Part shown: in pieces, positions 50,946 to 60,763 of the stretch
How the letters are laid out: every line of letters starts with the position of its first letter
Position numbering within the stretch: position 1 is the first letter of the stretch
DNA from: Flavobacterium azizsancarii
GTDB taxonomy: Bacteria; Bacteroidota; Bacteroidia; Flavobacteriales; Flavobacteriaceae
Direction: 5' to 3'
Length of the DNA: 62,058 nt
Assembly: GCF_027980145.1 (NCBI RefSeq)
Contig: NZ_JAMZNK010000034.1
Span: forward strand, 1 to 62,058
Made by a program: the position numbers and the translations under genes
Notes under the pieces: generated by a model
The model's database searches: none
What the model was told of the DNA's origin: nothing
The model's input: the letters and a program-made list of their open reading frames with translations, nothing else

Positions 50946-53900
50946 ATGCAAAGTCCGTCCTTTTCTCTTTATGATGCCTCTGCAGGTTCGGGAAAAACCT
51001 ATACTTTGGTTAAGGAATATCTTAAAATTATTCTTTCTTCTTCTAAAAATGATGCTTACCGAAATATTCTAGCGATAACATTTACTAATAAAGCGGTTCA
51101 CGAAATGAAAAGCCGTATTGTAGGGAGCTTGTCTGAATTTGCAAAAGAAGAGCCTTCGGCAAAAGCACTTGACCTAATGGAAGATTTGTCTCGCGATACA
51201 GGTCTTTCTATCATTAAAATCAAAATAAAGTCTCAAAGCATAATAAAACATCTTATTCATAATTATGCTGCTTTTGATATTTCTACAATTGATAAGTTTA
51301 CGCATAAAGTGATTCGTGCTTTTGCACATGATTTGAATTTGCCAATGACGTTTGAGGTAACTTTAGATACTGAAAATCTATTGGTAGAAGCAGTTGATGC
51401 GATTATTGCGCAGGCTGGTCAGGATGAAACTTTGACGAAATTATTGATTGACTTTACGATGGAGAAAACTGACGATGATAAAAGTTGGGACATTTCACGT
51501 GAAATTTTAGATACCGGAAGACTAGTTCTTAATGAGAATAACCGAAATGAAATTTCTCATTTTCAGGATAAATCTATCGAAGAGTTTGTTGTAATAAAAA
51601 AGAAGATGCTGGCTCTTTGTAAAGGCCTGGAATCTGAAAATGGAAATTTTGCTACGGAAGCGCTTTCACTTATTGATAAAAGCGGTATTGATTTAAAATC
51701 ATTTTCCAGAGGAACCTTCCCAAATCATCTGGAAAGTATTCGTGACGGGAAATTTAATCCCCGTAATAAAACGTTTCATGAGTTTGATGATATTGCAATT
51801 AATAAAACGGCTAAAGACAAAGCATTAATCGAAAATATAATTCCTGAACTACTTCAAATTTTAGAGAAGATTTATAAAAATTTCGAAAAAAGAGATTTTT
51901 ATAAAGCATTCCTGAAAAATATTACGCCACTTTCCCTGTTAAATACCGTTAGTAATGAATTGGCAAAAATACAATCTGAACAAAATATCTTATCAATTTC
52001 AGAATTTAATGCTATAATTCATCGGGAAATTCAAAACCAGCCAGCCCCTTTTATTTATGAGCGTATTGGAGAACGGTATCGTCATTTTTTTATTGATGAA
52101 TTTCAGGATACTTCAGAGATGCAATGGCAAAACCTGATCCCGTTAATCGATAATTCGCTTTCTGGTTTAGATGATTTTGGAAATAAAGGAACTTTGATGA
52201 TTGTGGGAGATCCCAAACAATCTATCTATCGTTGGCGAGGAGGAAAAGCAGAGCAATTTATAGAATTGAGTAAGGGCTTAAATCCCTTCAATAATAAGGA
52301 TAAGGTAATAAAACATTTAGATACCAATTACAGAAGTTTTAGTGAAGTAATTGATTTTAATAATGATTTTTTTAAGTTGATTTCGACAGAGTTTTCTAAT
52401 GAAGATTATAAGGATTTATACGAGAATCACAGTTTTCAAAAGTCGAATTCAAAAAACGGAGGTTATGTCAATATTTCTTTTCTTCCGATAATAGAGAAAA
52501 ATGATTTTGCTGATGAAGAAGAAGTTGTAGAGAAATCAGATTTGTATGTTTTAGCAACTTTAAATACAATTCAAAAAGTAAATAGTGAAGGTTTTGAGTA
52601 TAATGATATTGTTATTCTGACCCGAAAAAGAGATCAGGGAATTGCAATTGCAAATTATTTGACGGAACAAGGAGTTCCTATTTTGTCTTCAGAGACATTG
52701 ATGATTCAGAATGCTGTTGAAGTTCGTTTGATCGTTCATTTGTTGAAATATCTAAATAATAGTGCTGATCTGGAATCGAAAGCTAATTTCTTGCATTTTT
52801 TAGCATCAAACAAAGAGCTTGAAATGCCGGTGCATGATTTCATTGCAAAAGGAATGGCGCAAAAGATTGAAGTTGATTTTGAAAAATGGCTTTTGACTTT
52901 TGATGTTTCTCTTTCTTTTGAAAATGTTCGGAAAAAATCACTTTACGAAGCAGTAGAAGTTATTATTTCAAAATTTATACCTCTTTCAGAAGGAAATGCA
53001 TATATTCAGTTTTTTCTGGATATTGTTTTAGAACGGGATATTAGAAATCAGGCCGGAATTGCTGATTTTCTGACTTATTGGGATAAAAACGGGGAGAAGT
53101 TTAGTATTCCGTCTCCTGAAGGAATTAATGCGGTGCGAATTATGACGATCCATAAGTCGAAAGGATTGGAGTTTCCTGTGGTGATAATGCCCTTTGCTGA
53201 AGAAGATTATAATCGCAAGCCAAAAGATAAGTTATGGCTTGATACTGACGGTGCTGATCTGGATGTGCCAAAGGCTTTGATTGATAACAGCAGCGCGGTT
53301 GAGGGTTTTGGAGAAAGTGCTTCGGCTGTTTTTAATTTAAAAAAACAAGAAGAATTACTCGATAATATAAATGTTCTCTATGTAGCATTAACCCGTGCAG
53401 AAGAGCAGTTGTATGTAATCTCACAATCTCTAAAAGAAAGAAAAGACGGAGAGTTCCCGAGTAATATGGCTTCTTTTTTTATTAAATATCTAATTCATAA
53501 AGGATTGTATGATTCTGAGCAGCTAGAATATGAGTTTGGAAATAAGGTCAAACTTTCGTTGCCAATAAAAGCAGTCGATTTGGTAAAAACAATACCTGTT
53601 GTGTCAGAAGTTTTAAATCCTAAAAATATTAAGATAGCACAGCGTGAAGCTTTAATGTGGGGAACGCATCAACAAGAAGCAATCGCATACGGAAATATAA
53701 TTCACGAGATTCTGGCTTTTGTTAAAGACAAGTCAGATGTCGATTTGGCAATTACAAAAGCAATCGAAAATGGTTTGATTAAAGTGGATCAAATGGATAT
53801 GGTTTTAGGATCTCTGCAGGAAATTGTGCATCATCCTGAACTTAGTATTTGTTTTGATGGGAATTATACTATTCTAAATGAACAAACGATTGTTCAGAAA

Positions 53901-54104
53901 GAAGGAAGGATTTTGAAGCCGGACCGAATCGTATTGACTCCAGATAAAGAAGCATATCTTTTAGATTATAAAACCGGAGCTGTGAATTCAAAATACACAC
54001 AGCAAATTCAGGAATATCAGGATGCTATTGAAGATTTAGGGTATAAAGTGTTAAAAAAGGCTTTGGTATATATAGGAACAGAAATCGATGTGGTAAATTT
54101 GTGA
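50946..54104 (+). CDS. UvrD-type helicase with C-terminal nuclease (AddA/RecB-like)
   Basis: I start at the ATG at 50946 (MQSPSFSLYDASAGSGKTYT); the frame open from 50874 includes promoter sequence. The 1052-residue protein has the Walker A ASAGSGKTYTL, the motif VGDPKQSIYRWRGG (about residues 420-433) preceded by FIDEFQDTSEMQWQNL, and IMTIHKSKGLEFPVVIMPFA and NVLYVALTRAEEQLYV. A PD-(D/E)XK nuclease with NIIHEILAF and KPDRI...LLDYKTGA comes at the end. It should process DNA double-strand ends with the AddB-like partner 3 kb downstream. Two unrelated genes lie between the pair. Confidence 0.92.
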   Translation: MQSPSFSLYDASAGSGKTYTLVKEYLKIILSSSKNDAYRNILAITFTNKAVHEMKSRIVGSLSEFAKEEPSAKALDLMEDLSRDTGLSIIKIKIKSQSIIKHLIHNYAAFDISTIDKFTHKVIRAFAHDLNLPMTFEVTLDTENLLVEAVDAIIAQAGQDETLTKLLIDFTMEKTDDDKSWDISREILDTGRLVLNENNRNEISHFQDKSIEEFVVIKKKMLALCKGLESENGNFATEALSLIDKSGIDLKSFSRGTFPNHLESIRDGKFNPRNKTFHEFDDIAINKTAKDKALIENIIPELLQILEKIYKNFEKRDFYKAFLKNITPLSLLNTVSNELAKIQSEQNILSISEFNAIIHREIQNQPAPFIYERIGERYRHFFIDEFQDTSEMQWQNLIPLIDNSLSGLDDFGNKGTLMIVGDPKQSIYRWRGGKAEQFIELSKGLNPFNNKDKVIKHLDTNYRSFSEVIDFNNDFFKLISTEFSNEDYKDLYENHSFQKSNSKNGGYVNISFLPIIEKNDFADEEEVVEKSDLYVLATLNTIQKVNSEGFEYNDIVILTRKRDQGIAIANYLTEQGVPILSSETLMIQNAVEVRLIVHLLKYLNNSADLESKANFLHFLASNKELEMPVHDFIAKGMAQKIEVDFEKWLLTFDVSLSFENVRKKSLYEAVEVIISKFIPLSEGNAYIQFFLDIVLERDIRNQAGIADFLTYWDKNGEKFSIPSPEGINAVRIMTIHKSKGLEFPVVIMPFAEEDYNRKPKDKLWLDTDGADLDVPKALIDNSSAVEGFGESASAVFNLKKQEELLDNINVLYVALTRAEEQLYVISQSLKERKDGEFPSNMASFFIKYLIHKGLYDSEQLEYEFGNKVKLSLPIKAVDLVKTIPVVSEVLNPKNIKIAQREALMWGTHQQEAIAYGNIIHEILAFVKDKSDVDLAITKAIENGLIKVDQMDMVLGSLQEIVHHPELSICFDGNYTILNEQTIVQKEGRILKPDRIVLTPDKEAYLLDYKTGAVNSKYTQQIQEYQDAIEDLGYKVLKKALVYIGTEIDVVNL

Positions 54105-54186
54105 AGAAATTAATCAGGTGTTAAATTATAATTTGGGTTTTAAGAGATCTAATTTGTTAATTTTTAACGTTTTAAATAAATAAAAA

Positions 54187-55380
54187 ATGTACGGTAAAAT
54201 AAAAGAACATTTGCAAAGTGAGTTGCAGACTATTGAAGAAAATGGGATTTTCAAAAAAGAACGAATTATAACTTCTGCACAAGGTGCTGAAATTACTATT
54301 TCGACAGGAGAAAAAGTTTTGAATTTTTGTGCCAACAATTATTTAGGTCTTTCATCACATCCTGAAGTAGTTCAGGCAGCAAAAGATGCGATGGATACTC
54401 ACGGTTTCGGAATGTCATCTGTGCGTTTTATTTGTGGAACTCAGGATATTCATAAAACATTAGAGAAAAAAATCGCTGAGTTTTATGGTACAGAAGATAC
54501 AATTCTTTACGCTGCTGCTTTTGATGCTAATGGTGGGGTCTTTGAGCCTTTGTTGGGAGAAAACGATGCGATAATTTCAGATAGTTTAAATCATGCTTCT
54601 ATTATAGATGGTGTGCGTTTGTGTAAAGCAGCGCGTTACCGTTACGAAAACAGTAATATGGAGGATTTAGAACAGCAATTAATCAAGGCTAATGAAGCCG
54701 GAGCGCGTTTTAAATTAATTGTTACCGATGGTGTTTTCTCAATGGATGGTCTTGTAGCGCCATTAGATAAAATTTGCGACCTGGCAGATAAATACGATGC
54801 TATGGTTATGGTAGATGAATGTCATGCTGCTGGATTTATTGGTGCAACAGGTAAAGGTACGCTTGAAGCAAAAGGTGTTATGGGAAGAGTTGATATTATA
54901 ACGGGAACCTTAGGTAAAGCTCTTGGCGGAGCAATGGGTGGTTATACAACAGCAAAAAAAGAAATAATAGAATTATTACGTCAACGTTCTAGACCATATT
55001 TGTTTTCGAACTCACTTGCGCCGGCAATTGTGGGGGCATCTATAAAGGTCTTTGAATTATTAGAAAAAGATACTTCTTTAAGAGATAAATTAGAGTGGAA
55101 TACAAACTATTTCAAAGAGGGAATGAAAAAAGCAGGTTTTGATATTATTGATGGAGACTCTGCGATAGTTCCTGTTATGTTATATGATGCAAAATTGTCG
55201 CAAACAATGGCAGATGAGCTTTTGAAGAAGGGAATTTATGTAATCGGATTCTTCTTTCCTGTTGTGCCCAAAGATAAAGCCAGAATTAGGGTTCAATTAT
55301 CTGCTGCACATACTAAAGAGCACTTAGATAGGGCTGTAGAAGCGTTTATAGTTGTCGGACAGATGTTAAAAGTTATATAA
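54187..55380 (+). CDS. kbl: Glycine C-acetyltransferase (2-amino-3-ketobutyrate CoA ligase)
   Basis: This PLP enzyme joins glycine and acetyl-CoA, or in reverse splits 2-amino-3-oxobutyrate in threonine breakdown. The 397-residue protein has YLGLSSHPEVVQAAKDAM (residues 53-70), VMVDECHAAGFIGATGKG (about residues 207-224) and the PLP lysine in ITGTLGKALGGAMGGYT (about residues 238-254). The alpha-oxoamine synthase family also contains serine palmitoyltransferase and 8-amino-7-oxononanoate synthase, but the length and motif set fit Kbl best. No threonine dehydrogenase is next to it. Confidence 0.88.
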   Translation: MYGKIKEHLQSELQTIEENGIFKKERIITSAQGAEITISTGEKVLNFCANNYLGLSSHPEVVQAAKDAMDTHGFGMSSVRFICGTQDIHKTLEKKIAEFYGTEDTILYAAAFDANGGVFEPLLGENDAIISDSLNHASIIDGVRLCKAARYRYENSNMEDLEQQLIKANEAGARFKLIVTDGVFSMDGLVAPLDKICDLADKYDAMVMVDECHAAGFIGATGKGTLEAKGVMGRVDIITGTLGKALGGAMGGYTTAKKEIIELLRQRSRPYLFSNSLAPAIVGASIKVFELLEKDTSLRDKLEWNTNYFKEGMKKAGFDIIDGDSAIVPVMLYDAKLSQTMADELLKKGIYVIGFFFPVVPKDKARIRVQLSAAHTKEHLDRAVEAFIVVGQMLKVI

Positions 55381-55425
55381 TTTCCACTTAGAGGAATTTT
55401 TGTAGGTTTTTTTTAACATTTCATT

Positions 55426-55455
55426 TTGTATTTAAAAAATTTGGTGTTACTTTTG
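55426..55455 (+). promoter_or_regulatory. Strong promoter for the OmpA gene (TTG, 19 bases, TACTTTTG)
   Basis: TTG at 55426-55428 is followed after 19 bases by TACTTTTG at 55448-55455. This is the best promoter match in the window and fits a highly expressed outer-membrane protein. Confidence 0.7.
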
Positions 55456-55493
55456 CTTGTAATTAACTAAATTGTAATTAAAAAAAATTAAGT

Positions 55494-56957
55494 ATGAAAC
55501 ATCTTAACAAACTTTTAGTTGCTGTGATGATGGTGATGGGTTTAACTTCTCACGCACAAGACAGTAACAATCCATGGGCTATCTCTTTTGGAGTTAATGC
55601 CGTTGACACTAGAACCAGTTCTGGTGCAGGAAGTGGTTTCTTTGATCAACACTTTTCTCAGCCATTCGCTGCAAAAGACAACTGGAATATTCTTCCTTCT
55701 TTATCTTACATTGGTGTGTCTAGATACGTAGGTAGTGGTTTCTCTATTGGTTTACAAGGATCTGTGAACAAAATTGATAAATATGTTACTTTTAATCCAG
55801 CTGCTCCAGGGCACGATTCAAGAGGTAATGTTGTAACTAATCCTGGTGATTTGATGTATTACGGAATTGATGCTACTATTAAATATAGCTTCCAGGAATT
55901 AATCAAATCTAAAGTAATCGATCCTTCGTTATCTGTTGGTGGAGGTTATACTTTCTTTGGTGATAGTAGCTATGGAACTGTAAATCCAGGTGCTGGAATT
56001 ACTTTCTGGTTTACTGATGCTATTGGTCTTGAGCTTGCTACAAGATACAAATGGTCAGTTAGTGGTGATAGAGAAGATGCAGCTGGTGTTCCAGATGCTC
56101 CATCTCACTTTCAACACACTGCTGGTTTAGTTTTCAAATTCGGAGGTAAAGATACTGACGGAGACGGAATCTACGATAAAGATGATGCTTGTCCAGACGT
56201 TGCTGGTTTAAAACAATTCAACGGATGTCCTGATACTGACGGAGACGGAATCGTTGACGCTAGTGATGCTTGTCCTACTGAATTTGGTTTAGCTGCATTA
56301 AACGGTTGTCCAGACAGAGACGGAGACGGAGTTGCTGATAAAGATGACGCTTGTCCAGATGTTGCTGGTTTAAAACAATTCAACGGATGTCCTGATACTG
56401 ACGGAGATGGTGTTCCAGACAAAGATGACAAATGTCCTACAGTTGCTGGTCCTAAAGAAAATGGTGGTTGTCCTTTCTTAGACGCTGACAAAGATGGTGT
56501 AGCTGATAAAGATGATGATTGTCCTACAGTTTACGGTCCTGCTTCTAACAGAGGTTGTCCTGAAGTTACTACTGAAGCTTTAGAAGATCTTAAAGTTCAA
56601 GCAAGAGCTGTATACTTTAACACAGGTAAAGCTACTTTCAAAGCAGGAGACAAAGAAACTCCAGCTAGATTAGATGCAATTAAAGAAATCCTTAAAAACT
56701 ATCCAAACGCGAAATTCTCTATTGAAGGACACACAGATAGTACAGGTTCTGCAAAAATCAACGACAAGTTATCTAAAGAGAGAGCTGAAGCTGTGATGAA
56801 TGCATTAATCGAAAGAGGTGTTAATCCAGAAAACTTAGAAGCTAAAGGATTTGGATCTTCTCAACCAGTTGCAAGTAACAAAACTGCTGCAGGTAGAGCA
56901 CAAAACAGAAGAACAGAAATTAGACATATTGGTTCTAAATACCAAGGTAAAATCTAA
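55494..56957 (+). CDS. OmpA family protein with thrombospondin type 3 repeats
   Basis: The 487-residue protein has a signal peptide (residues 1-21), a beta-barrel or porin-like N-terminal domain (to about residue 210) and five thrombospondin-3-like calcium-binding repeats (residues 221-355, DTDGDGIYDKDDACPDVAGL). The OmpA C-terminal peptidoglycan-binding domain follows (from about residue 370, with FSIEGHTDSTGSAKINDKLS and NRRTEI). It links the outer membrane to the wall. It has an excellent promoter and a clear terminator. Two of the repeats are almost identical at DNA level, showing recent internal duplication. Confidence 0.93.
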   Translation: MKHLNKLLVAVMMVMGLTSHAQDSNNPWAISFGVNAVDTRTSSGAGSGFFDQHFSQPFAAKDNWNILPSLSYIGVSRYVGSGFSIGLQGSVNKIDKYVTFNPAAPGHDSRGNVVTNPGDLMYYGIDATIKYSFQELIKSKVIDPSLSVGGGYTFFGDSSYGTVNPGAGITFWFTDAIGLELATRYKWSVSGDREDAAGVPDAPSHFQHTAGLVFKFGGKDTDGDGIYDKDDACPDVAGLKQFNGCPDTDGDGIVDASDACPTEFGLAALNGCPDRDGDGVADKDDACPDVAGLKQFNGCPDTDGDGVPDKDDKCPTVAGPKENGGCPFLDADKDGVADKDDDCPTVYGPASNRGCPEVTTEALEDLKVQARAVYFNTGKATFKAGDKETPARLDAIKEILKNYPNAKFSIEGHTDSTGSAKINDKLSKERAEAVMNALIERGVNPENLEAKGFGSSQPVASNKTAAGRAQNRRTEIRHIGSKYQGKI

Positions 56958-56978
56958 TTTACTTTCTAAATAAAATCT

Positions 56979-57008
56979 AAAAGCCATTCTTAATTGAATG
57001 GCTTTTTT
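56979..57008 (+). terminator. Terminator after the OmpA gene
   Basis: AAAAGCCATTC and GAATGGCTTTT are inverted arms with a six-base loop and a following run of T residues. Confidence 0.8.
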
Positions 57009-57020
57009 TATTTTTATCAA

Positions 57021-59786
57021 ATGATAAATACTTCTTTTCTCGGAAAAATTGCAACTGTTATAATTCAGGATTATTCAACTAAACTTGTTCAGACTACCAT
57101 TGTATTGCCAAATAAAAGAGCTAAAGTTTTTTTGATTGAAGCTCTGAAAAATGAAACTCAGCATACAATGCTTTCGCCTGAAATCATTAGTATTGAGGAT
57201 TTTGTGCAAGATGTCGCATCAATACGATCTATCGATGCAATTGAACTTTTATTTGAGTTCTATGAAGTTTACTTGTCAGTAACTGAGAAACAACATCAAC
57301 AATCATTTGAGTTATTTGCAAATTGGGCAAAAACACTTTTACAGGATTTTAATGAGATTGATCGCTATTTATTAGATCCGGCGCATGTTTTGTCTTACTT
57401 AAAAGATATTGAAGACATAAAAAAATGGGGAATAGAAGTCGAAAACAGTACAAAACTCTTAGAGAATTATATTGATTTCTGGAAACTTCTTCCCATGTAT
57501 TATGACGCCTTATACAATCATTTGCTTAATAAATCTGTGGGATACCAAGGATTGATTTACAGGGAAGCAGTGAATAATCTGAATCACTTTTCTAATACCG
57601 TTTCAAATAAGACTTTTATTTTTGCAGGCTTTAATGCTTTAAATGCTGCGGAGGAAAAAATTGTACAGCATCTTTTGGCATTGGATCGGGCTAAAATTTA
57701 TTGGGATGTTGATCAGACTTTTCTCAATGATCCTTATCATGATGCGGGGCTTTTTGTTCGACGTTTTAAGGAAAGCTGGAAACATTATAAATCAAATATT
57801 TTTGAGTGGATTGTAGATGATTTTTCTCAATCTAAAAATATTCAGGTAATAGGAACTCCTAAAACTATTGGTCAGGCAAAATTAACCGGAAGTATTATCG
57901 AAAATATTATCAACGAGAACCCTGCAACATCTCTCGATAAGGTTGCTATAGTACTTGGTGAAGAAAATTTATTAATGCCTGTTTTATATTCATTACCATC
58001 TTCTGTAGGAAGTTTGAATATTACAATGGGATATTCCGGAAAGAATAATCCGTCGCAAATATTGATTGCAAAATTATTTAAAATGCATACCAATGCGCTT
58101 TCCAGAAAAGGCGAAAGTTATGTGTTTTATTATAAAGATGTGCTTGATATTTTAACGCATCCGTTGGTTGAGCCTTATGCAAATGCCAGAAATCTGGTTA
58201 GAATAATCAAAGAGAATAATTATACTTTTATTACTCACAATCGGATTGTAGAACTCAACTCAGATCAATCGCAATTGTTTAAATTGTTGTTCCGTAAATG
58301 GGAAAGTGGATCAGTTGCTGTTCTTGAAAATGTCTCAGCTATTCTACTTTTGGTAAAAGAAAATTTCAGCAATGACAACGAGGAAGAAAAGATTGCAAAA
58401 GCATTTGTTTATGCTGTTTTTAAAGTGATAAATAAATTGATTAATTATTACACCCAACATAGTCATATTGATAATATAGATACATTGCACGCGATCTATA
58501 AACAAGTTATCGATGTTGCTGAAATTTCGTTTGAAGGGGAGCCTTTGCATGGATTGCAAATTATGGGTGTTCTTGAAAGCCGGGTTTTAGATTTTGATAC
58601 GGTAATTATAACTTCGATGAATGAAGGAAAGTTTCCTGCCGGAAAGTCCCAGAATTCGTTTATTCCGTATGATGTAAAAAGAGAATTAGGTTTGCCGACT
58701 TTTAAAGAAAAAGATGCGATTTATACCTATCACTTTTATCATTTATTGCAAAGGGCGAAAAATATTTATCTGATTTATAACACTGAAAATGATGGATTGG
58801 ATGCCGGAGAACGAAGTCGTTTTATAACGCAATTGGAAGTTGAAAAACAATCGAAACACAATCTGACTTTCGATATCTATAATCCGGTATTGCCAACATC
58901 AGCATATCAGCCAATGGTTGTGGCAAAATCTGATGCTGTAATGGAGCGTTTAAAAGAAATTGCAACGGTTGGTTTTTCACCTTCGGCATTAACGAGTTAT
59001 ATTCGGAACCCGATTGAGTTTTATTTTCAAAAGATTCTTCGTATTCGGGAAGTAGAGGAAGTAGAAGAGAATATTGCATTAAATACATTGGGAACTATAA
59101 TTCACGAAACGCTAAAAGCTTTGTATGATCCTTTTGTTGGTAGATTTATTTCGGAAGCAGACATTGAAAACTGTTTCAAATTGTTGGATAATGAAGTTTT
59201 AAAACAATTTAAAGAAGTTTATAAAGAAGGAGAAATCAAAAAAGGGCGTAATCTTTTGGCTTTTGAAGTGGCAAAGCGAAATGTTTCTAATTTCCTGAAA
59301 ATGGAATTAGAGTCTATAAAAAATGGAGATGCCATTAAAATTATAGCGTTAGAAAAGACTTATGAACGCCAATTGAATCATCCAAAATTGCCTTTTCCTG
59401 TTTTAATTAAAGGAAATGTTGACAGAATTGAACAACGCAACGGTAAAATTAGAATTGTCGATTATAAGACTGGTAAAGTCGAAAAAGCAAATGTAATACT
59501 TAAGTCTTGGAACGGATTAACACAAGAGCTTAAAAACGACAAAATCATTCAGGTTTTAGCATATGCGTTTATGTACGAGAATGAAGCGGCCGGTTTGCCT
59601 ATTGAAGTTGGGATTATATCTTTTAAAAATTTAAAATCAGGTTTTCTTCCTTTTGGGTTTAAAGAAGATAAGGAGTTAGATACAACGGTTACAAATGAAA
59701 TTCTGAAGAGTTATATAGAGGAAATTGTTATATTGCTGACAGAAATTTTTGACATCAATATTCCTTTCGAGGAAAAAATAAATTAA
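57021..59786 (+). CDS. AddB-like exonuclease subunit (PD-(D/E)XK nuclease)
   Basis: I start at the ATG at 57021 (MINTSFLGKIATVIIQDY); an earlier ATG lies inside the preceding terminator. The 921-residue protein starts with IVLPNKRAKVFLIEAL, an inactive helicase-like segment without a Walker A lysine pattern. It has TSMNEGKFPAGKSQNSFIPY (about residue 530), and ends with FSPSALTSYIRNPIEFYFQK, NTLGTIIHETLKALYDPF and GNVDRIEQ...IRIVDYKTGKVEK, a complete nuclease site. The Cys normally found in the AddB iron-sulfur region (RCP) reads RNP. With the AddA-like protein it probably forms a DNA-end-processing complex. Confidence 0.9.
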   Translation: MINTSFLGKIATVIIQDYSTKLVQTTIVLPNKRAKVFLIEALKNETQHTMLSPEIISIEDFVQDVASIRSIDAIELLFEFYEVYLSVTEKQHQQSFELFANWAKTLLQDFNEIDRYLLDPAHVLSYLKDIEDIKKWGIEVENSTKLLENYIDFWKLLPMYYDALYNHLLNKSVGYQGLIYREAVNNLNHFSNTVSNKTFIFAGFNALNAAEEKIVQHLLALDRAKIYWDVDQTFLNDPYHDAGLFVRRFKESWKHYKSNIFEWIVDDFSQSKNIQVIGTPKTIGQAKLTGSIIENIINENPATSLDKVAIVLGEENLLMPVLYSLPSSVGSLNITMGYSGKNNPSQILIAKLFKMHTNALSRKGESYVFYYKDVLDILTHPLVEPYANARNLVRIIKENNYTFITHNRIVELNSDQSQLFKLLFRKWESGSVAVLENVSAILLLVKENFSNDNEEEKIAKAFVYAVFKVINKLINYYTQHSHIDNIDTLHAIYKQVIDVAEISFEGEPLHGLQIMGVLESRVLDFDTVIITSMNEGKFPAGKSQNSFIPYDVKRELGLPTFKEKDAIYTYHFYHLLQRAKNIYLIYNTENDGLDAGERSRFITQLEVEKQSKHNLTFDIYNPVLPTSAYQPMVVAKSDAVMERLKEIATVGFSPSALTSYIRNPIEFYFQKILRIREVEEVEENIALNTLGTIIHETLKALYDPFVGRFISEADIENCFKLLDNEVLKQFKEVYKEGEIKKGRNLLAFEVAKRNVSNFLKMELESIKNGDAIKIIALEKTYERQLNHPKLPFPVLIKGNVDRIEQRNGKIRIVDYKTGKVEKANVILKSWNGLTQELKNDKIIQVLAYAFMYENEAAGLPIEVGIISFKNLKSGFLPFGFKEDKELDTTVTNEILKSYIEEIVILLTEIFDINIPFEEKIN

Positions 59787-59867
59787 TCGATCAGAAAGCT
59801 TTATAATATATTCGAATTTTTTCAAACTACCTTAGTTATAAACGTATCGGTTTGTGCTATCGCTGTT

Positions 59868-60083
59868 TTGTTGACCGGTTTTGATTACTTCTTTGCTGTG
59901 TTTTTGAGCTTTGGTTTTTTGATAAGCATAGTTTTTAAGGAATTATATCGCAAGAATGAATATTTGTTTTATTCGAATAATGGGATTTCAAAGGCGAGAC
60001 TTTTGATTTTTAGTTATCTCCTGACCATTTGTATTACACTTTTAATTGGTTTGATAACTTTTTTAATAAAAAGAATATTTTGA
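59868..60083 (+). CDS. Small membrane protein encoded with an ABC ATPase
   Basis: The 71-residue frame from the TTG at 59868 begins MLTGFDYFFAVFLSFGFLIS and ends LLIGLITFLIKRIF, with two or three membrane helices (residues 3-22 and 45-66). Its frame is open upstream to just after the AddB-like stop. The 28 extra codons (SIRKLYNIFEFFQTTLVINV, then SVCAIAVL) read as a typical N-terminal membrane helix, but contain no ATG, GTG or TTG. A rare start such as ATC at 59790 is possible. Its stop overlaps the next start (TTGA). Confidence 0.6.
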   Translation: MLTGFDYFFAVFLSFGFLISIVFKELYRKNEYLFYSNNGISKARLLIFSYLLTICITLLIGLITFLIKRIF

Positions 60084-60754
60084 AAAAGCATATTTTAGAA
60101 GTTGATGGAATTCAAAAAAAGTTTAATGACAGAGTGATCCTTTCAGATGTGTATCTGAAATGTGAAACTGCTGAAATCATTGGTCTACTAGGAAGAAATG
60201 GTTCAGGGAAATCGACTTTGTTGAAGATTATTTTCGGTATAGAATCAGCTCCTAATAAATGTATTCGAATTGATTCTGTGTCAAAGAACAATGAAAATAG
60301 TTTGTCGAAAGAAATAAGTTATTTGTCGCAGGAACAATTTATTCCAAATCATTTGTCTGTAAAAAAGGCGATTTTATTATCGATCGATAAACAAAAACTA
60401 ATACTTTTCTATGAAGATGAATTTATTCAGTCAATTTTAAGGAAAAGAATAAATCAATTGTCTAGTGGAGAATTGCGATACCTTGAAATTAAAATAGTGC
60501 TGTTTAATCCTTCAAAGTTTGTTTTGCTCGATGAACCTTACAATGGTTTGTCGCCAATTATGGCAGATGTGGTAAATGAATTGATAATTGTGAATTCAGC
60601 TAAAAAAGGAATTATTATCACCGATCATAATTATCTGAACGTAATCAGGATTTCGACTAAATTAATTCTGATTAAAGATGGTAAAACGCATTGTATCAAA
60701 GATAAAGCTGAACTTGTGGATAAAGGTTATCTCAACAGTTCAGCTTTTTTATAG
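60080..60754 (+). CDS. ABC transporter ATP-binding protein
   Basis: I start at the TTG at 60080 (MKKHILEVDGIQKKFNDRVI), overlapping the stop of the preceding gene by two bases (TTGA); the longer ATG frame at 60029 lies inside that gene. The 224-residue ATPase has the Walker A GLLGRNGSGKSTLLKII, signature NQLSSGELRYLEIKI, Walker B KFVLLDEPYNGLSP and the switch His in ITDHNYLNV. The only membrane partner in sight is the small upstream protein; no normal permease is present. Export or a non-transport role are both possible. Confidence 0.85.
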   Translation: MKKHILEVDGIQKKFNDRVILSDVYLKCETAEIIGLLGRNGSGKSTLLKIIFGIESAPNKCIRIDSVSKNNENSLSKEISYLSQEQFIPNHLSVKKAILLSIDKQKLILFYEDEFIQSILRKRINQLSSGELRYLEIKIVLFNPSKFVLLDEPYNGLSPIMADVVNELIIVNSAKKGIIITDHNYLNVIRISTKLILIKDGKTHCIKDKAELVDKGYLNSSAFL

Positions 60755-60763
60755 TTGTTTTTT

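Noticed and set aside
56171..56491. 106-codon minus-strand frame in the OmpA gene
   Set aside because: It is antisense to the thrombospondin repeats and repeats with the same period; no start signal.
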